Assembly (NCBI GenBank): GCA_963660435.1
Contig: CAVKYI010000030.1
Span: 1-26,700, forward strand
Direction of reading: 5' to 3'
From: Hallerella sp963660435
GTDB taxonomy: Bacteria > Fibrobacterota > Fibrobacteria > Fibrobacterales > Fibrobacteraceae
DNA: 26,700 nucleotides
The notes beneath the pieces were generated by a model. That model had not been told where the DNA came from, did no database searches, and worked only from the letters and a program-made list of their open reading frames with translations. A program made the translations under genes and the position numbers. Of this stretch, positions 7,594 to 17,119 are shown piece by piece. Each line of letters begins with the position of its first letter. The stretch's first letter is position 1.

Positions 7594-10500
7594 AGTTCCA
7601 CCGCCAGTTTTTTCGCTGTCGTAAAATCAGCCTTTCCCGAACCGAGCTTCGGGACCTGCGGAACGCGAAACGCCGCTCCGGGAATCATCAGCTGCGGAAT
7701 CCCCGACTTGCGAAGTTCGCGCAAAATTTCATCCGAGGACTTTTCGCCCGAATACAAAAGCACGATGCGTTCGCCCTTGATTTCATCGGGAATCGCGACG
7801 ATGATAAAGTCGAATCCTTCCAGAACCTTCGTCTCGTTGATTTTGCCCTCGACCGCTCCGAGCGAAATCATCTCGCCGCCGAGCTTCGCAAAACGGCTGT
7901 AGCGATCGACGATTATCACAAAGCCGTCCTCGTCGAGCTTTCCCTTGTCCCCGGTCTTGTACCAGCGATGTCCGCCGATTTCCAGGATGACATTTTTTGT
8001 CCGTTCCGCATCCTTGAAATAGCCTTTCATCACCTGCGGCCCGCCGACGAGAATCATCCCTTCTTCGCCCTGGGAAAGTTCCCGATTCGAAATCGGATCG
8101 ATAATCTTCACGCCAACTCCCGGAATCGGCATCCCGACGGATGAAAGGTTCGAGCACGGTTCCATCGTCAGAAAATCATCCAGCAGAACGTCTTCTGTGT
8201 TGAAGGTCGCAATCGGAGCTGTTTCCGTGCAGCCGTAGCCTTCGTAGATTTCCTTCTTGAACTTGCGCGCGAACAGGTCCCGGATTTCGGGCCGGAGACG
8301 CTCCGCCCCGGAAAGCACCAGCCGCAAATGCTTGAGGCACATCGGATGCACCCAGCGGTTCAGGCCGACAGCCCGCAAGAAAGTCGGCGTTCCCACGAGA
8401 ATCGTCACCCGGAACTCGGCGCAGACCCGCGCAATCGTCTTCACGTCGGTAGGCTCCGCGCAAGTCACCAGGGGAATCCCCTCGAAAAGCGGCAAGAGAA
8501 CCGTCACCGTAAGCCCGAACGAATGGAAAATCGGAAGCTCCGCGAGCATCACATCGTTCGGTCGAAGCGTAAAGACCGCATTCGCCTGCTGCGTATTCGA
8601 CACGAGATTCCGATGCGAAAGCATCACGCCTTTCGGCGTCCCTTCCGAACCCGAGCTGAAGAGGATGACGGCTATATCGTCAGGCTTTGCGGACTTGACA
8701 AAGAAAAATTCCAGCAGGCGCGAGGGCAGGGCAAGGGCCGCGGCAAACGCCAACGCACGGTGGAAAAATCCGACCGACTTTTCCAAATCTTCCACGCAGA
8801 CGAGCTTCGCAACTTTTCCCAATACAAAGTAATCCTGCCCGCGCTTTTGCAGCTTGTCGAGAAACGCCCGGCTGGTAAAGACCGTCTGGATTTCGGTCCG
8901 CACCACACACTTGAGGACAGATTCCACGCCGGACGTATAGTTCAGATTGACGCTCGTCTTTCCCGCGCTCCAGATGGAAAGCATCAGGGAAATTCCCTCG
9001 GGCGACGGCGGAAGCATAAACCCGACGCGCTCCTCCCGCTTTGAAATTTTCCGAATTGCGCGCGAAAAGTTCAGAACCTGCCGAACGAGACCGTAACCCG
9101 TCAGATGGTTTCCGAGCGGGCTGTAGATAGCTATTCGGTGCCGCACACGCCGCTTCGCCGCCGCAAGAAAGAACGGAACGATCGTCGGGTAGTAAGACAG
9201 CGATTTCGCCCATGCGGACATCGAAAGTTCCCGCAAGATGTTTCGCAGTTTCGCCGGGGCGGTATCCGCCGGAAATTCCTTGCCAAAGGCTATCGAAACT
9301 ATTCGTGTAAGCCTCGCCCCGAAGCTCACGCTTTCGCTCGCATAGCTTTCCTTGCCGCCCCAGACTCCCTGGATGTAGAACGGGATGAGCTTTGCATCCG
9401 TATCGCGGATGGCGCTCGAATAGTCGATGGAAAAACGCCCGATGTGGCACGACTTCGAAAGTTCCCCTTCCGGAAAGACAACGACCGCTTCGCCGTGGAG
9501 CAGCGCCTTTCGGATTTCCGCCATGGCAGGCTCCGGGTTCCGGCGGTTGATGCGGATAGCGCCGAGAAGCGAAAGGATCCAGCGGGAAAATCCGTGCTCG
9601 GACTTGTCCTCGTTTACCGCCATGCGGAGCGACCGCGGAGAAGCCATCTGCAAGAGAATCCAGTCGATGGTGCTCGTGTGATTTCCGATTAAAAGCACGG
9701 GGCCTTCGATCGGGATGTTCTCGTTTCCGGTGATCTTCAAATCGTAGCGGAACATGTAGTAGGCGCGAAATACCGTGCGGAGCAGCGACTGGGGAAAACG
9801 GATGAACGCCCAGACAAAGGCGGCAAAAAGGAAGAGCGAAAAGAGGAAGAGGAACGTTTCGCGGTCAAGAGATGTCGATTTGAGGAGGAGAATTTCCAGG
9901 GCGACGACAAAAACCAGAAAGAGCATCGTCACCATGTTGGAAACGGCGACAATCCGCCCCGAAGACGCCGGGCGGGAATAAAGCAAAAGGAGCGAGTTCA
10001 GGACCGTTCCGAGCGCCCCGAAGAAAAGCCCGAGGAACGCGTAGAGCATCCGAATGGCGACGGGATTATCCACGAACGGGATGAAGAACGCGCACACGCC
10101 GCAGCCGAGAACCGAAACAGGAATCAGCCCGACCTCGATAAACAGGTGCGAAGAACGCGAAGCGAGATAGCCGCCAAAAATCATGCCCACCGCCGAAAAG
10201 ACAAGCCCGTTCCGTACGATTTCGGCAAATCCCTCGCCCGAAAGGTTCCAGGAAAGCATCACGAATACCTGCGCTAGCCCCCAGAAAACGGCAAGCCCGA
10301 TAATGATGACCCGCGAAAGCCCGATGTACCATGTCGCATGGAAGATTCTCCCCGGCGAACGGATCTGCAGGGATTCGCGTTCGCGCCCCGTCCGCGGAAT
10401 GAAAAACGCCGCCACCGACGAAAAGACCGACGCCCCGACGAGAATCCAGAGCAGGTAATCCACGCCGAAAAGCGTCGCCGACTTGTGGTAGAGACCGATC

Positions 10501-10961
10501 ACTCCCACCGAAGCGACCAGCGCTCCGACGATCATCATGTTGAACATGTGGGCGACGCCTGTCGCCAGGCGCTCCGACCCGAATATTTCCTTGACAATTC
10601 CGTACTTGGCTGGGCTTCCCACGGCAAATGCGGACGCGATGAGCGGGACAAACCACACAGCGACCTGCGGATAGTCGAGCGTCCAGAGGACACCGACAGC
10701 GATCATTCCGGCGGTCTGCCCCAAAGACGACCAGGCGACGACCTTGCCCTTTCCAAAGCGATCCGCGAGAAATCCCGCAATCGGAAACCAGAGCAGGTAG
10801 GGCACAAAGAACATCGCCTGCAAGACGGAACTGCCGACAAGAAATCCGGCATCCTTCTGCGAGTATTTGACCCACTGTTCAAAAAAAAGAAAAAGCCCCA
10901 TCTGGATGAAAGATGAGGCAAAGACAGAAACCAAATAAGGGAACAGGCCTTTAATGCGCAT
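7578..10961 (-). CDS. MFS transporter-PlsC acyltransferase-acyl-ACP synthetase fusion (LplT-Aas type), paralog 1
   Basis: Predicted to flip lysophospholipids across the inner membrane and re-acylate them. It has 1127 residues from the ATG at 10961, chosen because AAAGGA lies just upstream and MRIKGLFP aligns with the start of paralog 2. An upstream in-frame start would add 20 unlikely residues. Domain 1 (about 1-395) is a 12-helix major-facilitator transporter like LplT. Domain 2 (about 400-600) is PlsC-like, with the HX4D motif in NHTSTID (His428, Asp433) and FPEGE (496-500). Domain 3 (about 640-1127) is an AMP-binding acyl-ACP/acyl-CoA synthetase: ILFSSGSEGTPKG (766-778), GYGCTET (908-914), YKTGD, and Lys1110 in KLGSGKAD. 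In E. coli these functions sit in two proteins, LplT and Aas. All key motifs look intact. Confidence 0.92.
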   Translation of the reverse strand: MRIKGLFPYLVSVFASSFIQMGLFLFFEQWVKYSQKDAGFLVGSSVLQAMFFVPYLLWFPIAGFLADRFGKGKVVAWSSLGQTAGMIAVGVLWTLDYPQVAVWFVPLIASAFAVGSPAKYGIVKEIFGSERLATGVAHMFNMMIVGALVASVGVIGLYHKSATLFGVDYLLWILVGASVFSSVAAFFIPRTGRERESLQIRSPGRIFHATWYIGLSRVIIIGLAVFWGLAQVFVMLSWNLSGEGFAEIVRNGLVFSAVGMIFGGYLASRSSHLFIEVGLIPVSVLGCGVCAFFIPFVDNPVAIRMLYAFLGLFFGALGTVLNSLLLLYSRPASSGRIVAVSNMVTMLFLVFVVALEILLLKSTSLDRETFLFLFSLFLFAAFVWAFIRFPQSLLRTVFRAYYMFRYDLKITGNENIPIEGPVLLIGNHTSTIDWILLQMASPRSLRMAVNEDKSEHGFSRWILSLLGAIRINRRNPEPAMAEIRKALLHGEAVVVFPEGELSKSCHIGRFSIDYSSAIRDTDAKLIPFYIQGVWGGKESYASESVSFGARLTRIVSIAFGKEFPADTAPAKLRNILRELSMSAWAKSLSYYPTIVPFFLAAAKRRVRHRIAIYSPLGNHLTGYGLVRQVLNFSRAIRKISKREERVGFMLPPSPEGISLMLSIWSAGKTSVNLNYTSGVESVLKCVVRTEIQTVFTSRAFLDKLQKRGQDYFVLGKVAKLVCVEDLEKSVGFFHRALAFAAALALPSRLLEFFFVKSAKPDDIAVILFSSGSEGTPKGVMLSHRNLVSNTQQANAVFTLRPNDVMLAELPIFHSFGLTVTVLLPLFEGIPLVTCAEPTDVKTIARVCAEFRVTILVGTPTFLRAVGLNRWVHPMCLKHLRLVLSGAERLRPEIRDLFARKFKKEIYEGYGCTETAPIATFNTEDVLLDDFLTMEPCSNLSSVGMPIPGVGVKIIDPISNRELSQGEEGMILVGGPQVMKGYFKDAERTKNVILEIGGHRWYKTGDKGKLDEDGFVIIVDRYSRFAKLGGEMISLGAVEGKINETKVLEGFDFIIVAIPDEIKGERIVLLYSGEKSSDEILRELRKSGIPQLMIPGAAFRVPQVPKLGSGKADFTTAKKLAVELCAKM

Positions 10962-11031
10962 GAAAATCCTTTGATTTGGGCGAAAATTAGAAATCCCGCA
11001 TTTCCGTGCGCAGATGCGCACGAAGAAACGG

Positions 11032-14000
11032 CTATTTCTGGGCGAGCTCCAGGGCTATCTTCTTGGACGCCTTAAAGTCCGCCTTTCCGGTCCCGAGCTT
11101 CGGAATCGCGGGAACCTTGAACGCCATGCCGGGAACCATCAACGGCGGAATCCCGGACTTGCGGAGCGCGCGGAGGATATCCGCCGGTTCCAGTTCGAGA
11201 CCCGTGTAGAGCAGCACGACGCATTCGCCCTTCGCGCTGTCGGGAATCGACGTCACCATGTAATCCCCGCCTTCGAGAATCTTCGTATCGTTGATGCGGA
11301 GTTCCACCGCCCCGAGCGAAATCATCTCGCCACCGAGCTTTGCAAAACGGCTGTAGCGATCAACAATCGTGAGGAACCCGTCCTCGTCGAGATGCCCCTT
11401 GTCACCCGTCCGGTACCAGCGACGCCCTTCGAGTTCGACAATCGCATCCTTCGTGTGCGAAGAATCCTTGAGGTAGCCCTTCATCACCTGGCAGCCGCCG
11501 ATGAGAATCATGCCGTCCTCGCCGACGGAAAGTTCCTCGTTCGTATCGGGATCCACAATCTTGTAGAGCGTTCCCGGAAGCGGCATTCCCACCGTACCGG
11601 GCTTGTTGTTCACCTGCATCGTCAAAAAATCGTCGAGGAGAATGTTGTCGTAGTTGACGGATGCGACCGGAGCCGTTTCCGTGCAGCCGTAGCCTTCGAA
11701 AATTTCCTTGCCGAACTTGAGACGGAACGCGGTGCTGATTTCGGGTCGGAGCTTTTCCGCGCCGGCGATGATCAGGCGCAGATACTTGAAGCACATCGGG
11801 TGCACCCAGCGGTTCACCGTAAAGGCGCGGAGGAATGTCGGCGTCCCCACAAAGGCCGTGACGCGGAACTCGGCGCAAACCCGTGCCATCGTCTTCACGT
11901 CTGTCGGGTCGGCGACGACCACAATCGGCGTCCCTTCGACAAGGCAGAGAAGCACGTTCACCGTCAGCCCGAACGAGTGGAAGAGCGGAAGCTCCGCGAG
12001 CATCACATCGGACTTGTTCGCGTTAAAAATGCAGGACAGCTGCTGGCAGTTTCCAATCATGTTGTAATGCGTCAGCTCAACGCCCTTCGGAATTCCTTCC
12101 GTCCCCGAACTGAAGAGAATCGCCGCGGTATCCGACAGCCGGATTTTCTTGAAGTAGAAGAACTTGATGAGGAAAGCCGGAAGCACGACGCCCACGACCA
12201 TGTGGAAAAGCATCGAAAGTTTCGGGATACTCTTCAGGACGTCTTCCGCATAGACAAGCTTGCAGCTCTTCGACAAGACAGAATAGTCCGTTCCCTTCTG
12301 CTTTAGGCGTTCAAGGAAGACCCGGCTGGTGATGACCGTCTTTATATCCGCGCGTTCCATGCACTTCAGCACGATATCCGGCGACGACGTGTAATTCAGG
12401 TTCACATTGACCATGCCGCGGACCCAGCCCGCGAGGTTCGCGATGATGCCGCCACCGGAAGGCGGAAGCATGATGCCGATATTCTTTTGTCCGGCGAGCA
12501 TTTTCTTATAGACGCGGCTAAAGGCGAGCGTCGCGCAGAGAAGCTTGTAGCCCGAAAGATGCGCCCCGTCCGGGCTGTAGATGGAAGGTCCCGCCCCGAC
12601 GACCTTCTTGCAGGCCTTGAGCCAGGATTCCGCAATCGGCTTGTAATACTTGAGCGAATTGCTCCAGGCGTCGATGGAAATTTCCCGGACGATGTTCCGG
12701 ATCCTGTTCGGCGACGTCTCCTTCGAAACCGGCGCACCGAACGCGACGGTTATCACCCGCATGACCTTCGGCCCGAACAGCTGGGAATCGGAATAGGCGT
12801 AACGGCTCCCCCAGAGGCCCTGGATGTAAAACGGAACGATGACCGCTTCCGTTCCCTCGATAGCCGCAGAGTAGTCCAGCCGGAACGGCCCGATAAAAGG
12901 AGTCTTCGCAATTTCCCCTTCCGGGAACAGCACGACCGCTTCGCCTGCGAGAAGCGCCTCGTGGATGGACTTCATCGCGTCCTTCGGGTTCTTCCTGTGG
13001 ATGCGGATGACGCCCATGCGTTTGAGCACCCAGCGCAGATACCACTTTTCAAAATGGTCCTTGTTGCTTGCGATGCGGAGAGGCCGCGGCGTCGCCATCT
13101 GCAGGACAGCCCAGTCGATGAAACTGAAATGGTTTCCCATCAAGAGCACAGGTCCTTCGTCGGGAATGTGCTGCAAGCCCAAGACTTTCAGCTTGTAGGA
13201 ACTGAAGAACGTGCGGAGCAGGGAGCGGAGCAGGGCCTGCGGCAAATGCTTGAGCGAATAGGCGAACCCGATGAAGGAAACCAGCGCGAGCAGCAAGAAG
13301 AAAATCGGAAAGGTCAGGTGCTGTTCGTTCGGGAAGAGCTTCTGCGTATAATGGATGATGAGCGTTTCCAGTCCGAGGAAAAGCCCCAGGATGACGATTT
13401 GAATCAGGTTCGAAACGGCGAGGATCCGCCCCGAATTCGTCGGCACCGTGTTGAACTGGAGAAGCGCGTTGAGCGTCACGAGGAACATCGAGCCGAAAAA
13501 TCCAATCAGCAAAAAGACGATGTCGATCGCCACTGCGGACGAGAGGAACGGGACGAGCAAAAGGCAAATCGACGAACCGAGCGCCCCCATCGGAACAAGC
13601 CCCGTCTCGATAAAATCCTTCGAGGCCCGCGCCACGATAAACGACCCGAGCATCAGCCCGACCACGGCGAAGAAAATCCCATTCTTGAAGAGCGCAAGCG
13701 TTTCGCTCCCCGTCGCATCCTGCTGGAAAACCATCACGAAAATCTGCACGCCCGCCCAGAAGATGGAAATGCCGACAATGCACGCCCGGACAGTCGGAAG
13801 TTTCCACGTGTGCACCACGTTCCGCACCACGGAAGAGCGCCGCGCCGAAGCGTATTCCCGCCCGACCTTCGGCACAAAGAACGCAAACACCGTCGAGAGC
13901 AGGCTCACCCCCATAAAGACCCACGGCCACGCAACCGTTTTCCGCAAGAACTCCTTCACCGTCGGAGCCGAATCGAACGTGGATTCCACCGCGTCAAGTC

Positions 14001-14469
14001 CCGGAACCATCAGGGCGGCAAGCACGAGCGCCGCAACCGAAAAAATCTGGAGAAAGCCGTTCGCATAGCCGAGAAGCTTCGTCCCGAACATCTCCTTGAG
14101 AATCCCATACTTGGCAGGGCTGTGCATCGCAAACGCCGAAGCGGTCAGAAGCGTGAAGAAGATGGCGAGATTGTAAAACTTAAGCGTGTAGAAAACGCCC
14201 GTCGCGATGAACGAGGCCGTCATGACAAGCGAACTCCAGGCGATGACGCGGCTCTTCGAAAAGCGGTTCGAGAAGAAGCTCGCCGGAACCACCATGCAAA
14301 GGAACGGCAAGAGGAAGAACGATTGCAGGAGCGCGCCCCAGAACAGAAGTTCCGACCCGGAATAATGCGTCGCGATGACCTTCTGCGTAAAGACGAAATG
14401 CCCCATCAGGGCAAAGTTCGTAAAGAATATCGAAAGGAAAAGAGGCCAGGCGCCTTTGATTTTCCACAT
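11032..14469 (-). CDS. MFS transporter-PlsC acyltransferase-acyl-ACP synthetase fusion (LplT-Aas type), paralog 2
   Basis: Same three-domain layout as the downstream paralog, 1145 residues from the ATG at 14469. GAGG lies seven bases before that ATG. A TTG at 14475 is in frame but too close to the GAGG. The MFS domain spans about 1-410, the PlsC domain about 420-610 with NHFSFID (His447, Asp452) and FPEGE (515-519), and the AMP-binding domain about 650-1145 with ILFSSGTEGIPKG (784-796), GYGCTET (926-932), YRTGDKGHLDEDGF and Lys1129 in KLGTGKAD. The two paralogs are collinear over their whole length but clearly diverged, most in the transporter part. It is 70 bases upstream of paralog 1 and 21 bases after the stop of the outer-membrane protein gene, so one transcript is likely. 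Confidence 0.92.
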   Translation of the reverse strand: MWKIKGAWPLFLSIFFTNFALMGHFVFTQKVIATHYSGSELLFWGALLQSFFLLPFLCMVVPASFFSNRFSKSRVIAWSSLVMTASFIATGVFYTLKFYNLAIFFTLLTASAFAMHSPAKYGILKEMFGTKLLGYANGFLQIFSVAALVLAALMVPGLDAVESTFDSAPTVKEFLRKTVAWPWVFMGVSLLSTVFAFFVPKVGREYASARRSSVVRNVVHTWKLPTVRACIVGISIFWAGVQIFVMVFQQDATGSETLALFKNGIFFAVVGLMLGSFIVARASKDFIETGLVPMGALGSSICLLLVPFLSSAVAIDIVFLLIGFFGSMFLVTLNALLQFNTVPTNSGRILAVSNLIQIVILGLFLGLETLIIHYTQKLFPNEQHLTFPIFFLLLALVSFIGFAYSLKHLPQALLRSLLRTFFSSYKLKVLGLQHIPDEGPVLLMGNHFSFIDWAVLQMATPRPLRIASNKDHFEKWYLRWVLKRMGVIRIHRKNPKDAMKSIHEALLAGEAVVLFPEGEIAKTPFIGPFRLDYSAAIEGTEAVIVPFYIQGLWGSRYAYSDSQLFGPKVMRVITVAFGAPVSKETSPNRIRNIVREISIDAWSNSLKYYKPIAESWLKACKKVVGAGPSIYSPDGAHLSGYKLLCATLAFSRVYKKMLAGQKNIGIMLPPSGGGIIANLAGWVRGMVNVNLNYTSSPDIVLKCMERADIKTVITSRVFLERLKQKGTDYSVLSKSCKLVYAEDVLKSIPKLSMLFHMVVGVVLPAFLIKFFYFKKIRLSDTAAILFSSGTEGIPKGVELTHYNMIGNCQQLSCIFNANKSDVMLAELPLFHSFGLTVNVLLCLVEGTPIVVVADPTDVKTMARVCAEFRVTAFVGTPTFLRAFTVNRWVHPMCFKYLRLIIAGAEKLRPEISTAFRLKFGKEIFEGYGCTETAPVASVNYDNILLDDFLTMQVNNKPGTVGMPLPGTLYKIVDPDTNEELSVGEDGMILIGGCQVMKGYLKDSSHTKDAIVELEGRRWYRTGDKGHLDEDGFLTIVDRYSRFAKLGGEMISLGAVELRINDTKILEGGDYMVTSIPDSAKGECVVLLYTGLELEPADILRALRKSGIPPLMVPGMAFKVPAIPKLGTGKADFKASKKIALELAQK

Positions 14470-14490
14470 GGTCAAACCTCGAAAAAGCGA

Positions 14491-15303
14491 TTAAAACTTG
14501 AGGCGCAAAGCGCAACCCATCGTGAATCCGTCGTACAGAACCGCGGAATCGTTCGTGTATTCCCAGAGAGGAATGGAGAAATAGGGCTCCACGTCGAACT
14601 TCCCGAGAGCGATCGTCACTTTCGGTTCAATCGAAATGGTCATCGTGTAGCCGAATTCGTCGTCATCCGCATAGCCCGCCGCGCGAACGTTTCCCGGCGT
14701 ATTGGAAATCCAGGCACCGTCGCTCCCGAACAGGAATTCGAACGGAAATCCCAGCCCAAGCCGAATCATCCCGAAATTGAATTCGGGGCGCACCAGAAAA
14801 TAGAGCTCGTCCGCGGAACGCTTGTTGAAATCCCAGAAATACCAGGAATGGAGCCGCACGCCGAACGACTCCCAGCTGCCGTAAAAGTTCGTTCCGCCGA
14901 AGACCAGCGCAGGCGAAGGATTTTCCCCGTTGCCGAGAAGCTTCCTGTCGCCCGCGGGAAACACGAATTCGAGAAATCCCGCCGAGGAGGATCCGCCATA
15001 CTTGAGACCGAGCATCGGTCCCCACGCACCCGTCGAGTTCTTGAGGCCGTCGTCCCGAACCGGGTAGGAAAAGTTGAATTCCAGACCCTGGACCGGGCGG
15101 ACGCGAACCGTCGGCACCAGGTTCAGCTGGGATTCCTTGTCGGACAGGGAGTGGTCGTCCCCATCGTGAAAGGCCGAACGGTAAAAAGCGCCGTAGGCGT
15201 TCAGTTCCACTTCGAACGTCGAAGGGATGACGCCGTATTCGTTCCACATGGAAAATGCGGAAGAACAGCCGAGCAGGATGCCCAGTAAAATCCATTTCTT
15301 CAT
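14491..15303 (-). CDS. Outer-membrane beta-barrel-like protein
   Basis: 270 residues from the ATG at 15303, preceded by AAGG at a normal distance. The open frame extends much further upstream into the peptidase gene, but that part is spurious. The N-terminus MKKWILLGILLGCSSAFS is a signal peptide. LLGC could be read as a lipobox, but cleavage after AFS fits a barrel protein better. The mature part alternates polar and aromatic residues (FNFSYPV, YGGSSSAGFLEFVFPAG, SFGVRLHSWYFWDF, FLVRPEFNFGMIRLGLGFPFEFLFG) and ends in CALRLKF, whose final Phe fits the outer-membrane assembly signal. No family recognised. Its place between the peptidase and the lysophospholipid-recycling genes suggests an envelope role. 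Confidence 0.8.
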   Translation of the reverse strand: MKKWILLGILLGCSSAFSMWNEYGVIPSTFEVELNAYGAFYRSAFHDGDDHSLSDKESQLNLVPTVRVRPVQGLEFNFSYPVRDDGLKNSTGAWGPMLGLKYGGSSSAGFLEFVFPAGDRKLLGNGENPSPALVFGGTNFYGSWESFGVRLHSWYFWDFNKRSADELYFLVRPEFNFGMIRLGLGFPFEFLFGSDGAWISNTPGNVRAAGYADDDEFGYTMTISIEPKVTIALGKFDVEPYFSIPLWEYTNDSAVLYDGFTMGCALRLKF

Positions 15304-15350
15304 AGAGAACCTTGGTGCAAAATTCATCGCGATTTTACAAAGATAGCTTT

Positions 15351-16724
15351 TTAGCCGAGAAGCGTCTCGATTTCGTCGATTTCTCGCGGAATATCCCGAG
15401 AAAGATCCTCGCAGCCGCTTTCGGTCACGAGCAGGTCGTTCTCGATGCGGATTCCGATGTCTTCCGCATAATGGACATTTTCCAGATCGATTTCGAAATG
15501 ACCGTAAAGCCCCGGTTCGTTCGAAATCATCATTCCCGGTTCGAGAGGACGCTTCGCATACAGGCGGAACGGATCCCCCTCGTGAATCTGCTCGCCAATC
15601 AGATGGCTCACCCCATGCGGACGCTTTTCGTAGAACCTCTCGCATTTGCCGCCTAGAGAAAGGAAACGCTCCGAAAGGGAGTCTTCGATAAAGTCCCAGA
15701 CAAGCGCGTCCAGGTCGGCGAGTTTCGCACCGGGCTTCACGTTTTGAGTATGGAACTTCTGCGCATCGAGAACGATCGAGTAGAGGATTTTTTGCAGCGG
15801 ATTGAAACGCCCGCCCACCGGAACCGTCCGCGAGATGTCGCTGTGCTGCGTCCCCGTCCGCACGCCGAAATCGAGCAGGAGCAGCTTGCCCGGTTCGAGC
15901 GGTTCGTCCTTTTTCACGTAGTGCAGGCAGCAGGCGTTCTTTCCGTTCGCGACGATCGTCGGAAACGCGAGGTCCCCGTCGCTGCGCACCTGCATCCGGT
16001 AATCGAGGAAGAGTCCCACGTCGCGTTCGCTCTTCATGTCTTTCAGACTGCCGAGAAGCTCGACAAAGGCTTCCCGCGAAACGCTCTCCGCCCGGCGAAC
16101 GTCCGCAATCCGCAAAGGATCGAGCACCACCCGCAGAGCGAAATGCTTTTCGGCGAGGCTTCGGATTTCCGTCCGGGGCTCAAAGCGGCGTCTGAGCTCC
16201 GCGGCGAACTTCGCGTTGTGATCGTCTAGAACCGCTTTACGCTTTCCATCGGATGAAAATTCGAGGAAAAAGGCTTCGAGAAATTTCGGGCGGCGCGCCT
16301 CGACCTTTTCGGCAAGATAGCTCCAGAACGACTCTTCGGGAAGTATCGTTTCAAATCCCGTCAGGCGGCGCATTTCGTCCAATCCATCTTCGGAACAGGC
16401 GAGTTTCGCTCCGGTCCAGAATTCCCTGTTCGCATCTTTCGGCGGCAAGAAAAGAACTTCGCGCTCCCGGGCGTTTTCCGCAAAAGGATCGAGCAGAAGC
16501 CTGCACCTTGCCTGGTTTATACCCGTCAGAAAGAGAAAGGCCGGATCCTGGACAAAGCGCGTCCATGTGCTCGAAAAGGCTTCTTCCGAACCGGGCTCCC
16601 GCTCTACGCCGGAAAAGACGCCGATGGATTCGAGCTTGCCTAGCAGGGAATGTCTCCGCAATCGATAGATTTCCGCCGCGGACGCGCCGGAAGGCGAAAA
16701 AAAGACCTGGGAATAGCGATTCAT
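15351..16724 (-). CDS. M24 family metallopeptidase, aminopeptidase P-like
   Basis: Probable Xaa-Pro aminopeptidase or prolidase, removing N-terminal residues before proline. It has 457 residues from the ATG at 16724. An in-frame TTG at 16757 would add 11 residues but has no better support. The N-terminal domain (about 1-180) has the AMP_N pattern (EIYRLRRHSLLGKL, AFLFLTGI). The C-terminal pita-bread domain carries the five metal ligands: Asp285 in LLLDFG, Asp296 in HSDISRT, His374 in GVSHLIG, Glu403 in ISNEPGLY and Glu428 in IGIRIEND. No signal peptide, so cytoplasmic. First gene of the minus-strand run; 47 bases separate it from the outer-membrane protein gene. Confidence 0.92.
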   Translation of the reverse strand: MNRYSQVFFSPSGASAAEIYRLRRHSLLGKLESIGVFSGVEREPGSEEAFSSTWTRFVQDPAFLFLTGINQARCRLLLDPFAENAREREVLFLPPKDANREFWTGAKLACSEDGLDEMRRLTGFETILPEESFWSYLAEKVEARRPKFLEAFFLEFSSDGKRKAVLDDHNAKFAAELRRRFEPRTEIRSLAEKHFALRVVLDPLRIADVRRAESVSREAFVELLGSLKDMKSERDVGLFLDYRMQVRSDGDLAFPTIVANGKNACCLHYVKKDEPLEPGKLLLLDFGVRTGTQHSDISRTVPVGGRFNPLQKILYSIVLDAQKFHTQNVKPGAKLADLDALVWDFIEDSLSERFLSLGGKCERFYEKRPHGVSHLIGEQIHEGDPFRLYAKRPLEPGMMISNEPGLYGHFEIDLENVHYAEDIGIRIENDLLVTESGCEDLSRDIPREIDEIETLLG

Positions 16725-16815
16725 GCCCTGAAATCTAAAATTTTTACGGTTTGCCAATTCAACTCGCCTTTTTTTCTATATATATTTCAAGAAACATCTT
16801 TTGCATGGAGCTACA

Positions 16816-17112
16816 ATGTCTTTATCTCAAATCTGGAAACTCGCCCTTGCTTCCCTCTGCGCCCTTTCGCTTGCCGCTTGCGCCGGCTCTCGCCAGGGCG
16901 CAGGCAACGATGCCGCCGACGGCGTCGAATACTCCGAAGACGAAAGCGGCAACGCCGCAGCCAAGAAGGTCGATGAAGACGAACTGAAGAAGACCCAGGA
17001 AGAAGCGTTCAAGGCGACCGAGGAAAACCACGAACTCCGTCGCCAGATCTTCGAAGCCAAGACGAAGCTCGGCATCTCGACGCAGACCGAAGAAGCGACA
17101 GACGCCCAGTAA
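16816..17112 (+). CDS. Small lipoprotein with charged helical mature part
   Basis: 98 residues. The ATG at 16816 is chosen because GGAG (16807-16810) lies five bases upstream. The signal peptide ends in the lipobox LAAC (Cys22), followed by AGSRQG, so lipid anchoring is likely. The residue after the Cys is Ala, which by the E. coli rule favours the outer membrane. The mature part is short and very charged, with alternating Glu, Lys and Ala (DELKKTQEEAFKATEENHEL), compatible with a helix or coiled coil as in Lpp-like spacers. It lies 7 bases upstream of the PhoH gene and is probably co-transcribed with it. No family recognised. Confidence 0.85.
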   Translation: MSLSQIWKLALASLCALSLAACAGSRQGAGNDAADGVEYSEDESGNAAAKKVDEDELKKTQEEAFKATEENHELRRQIFEAKTKLGISTQTEEATDAQ

Positions 17113-17119
17113 CCATTCG

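Noticed and set aside
12487..15288. Plus-strand open frame of 933 codons antisense to acyltransferase paralog 2 and the outer-membrane protein gene
   Set aside because: It is rich in Arg, Glu and His, has no domain or signal, and lies opposite a protein with clear catalytic motifs. It is a by-product of GC-biased third positions.
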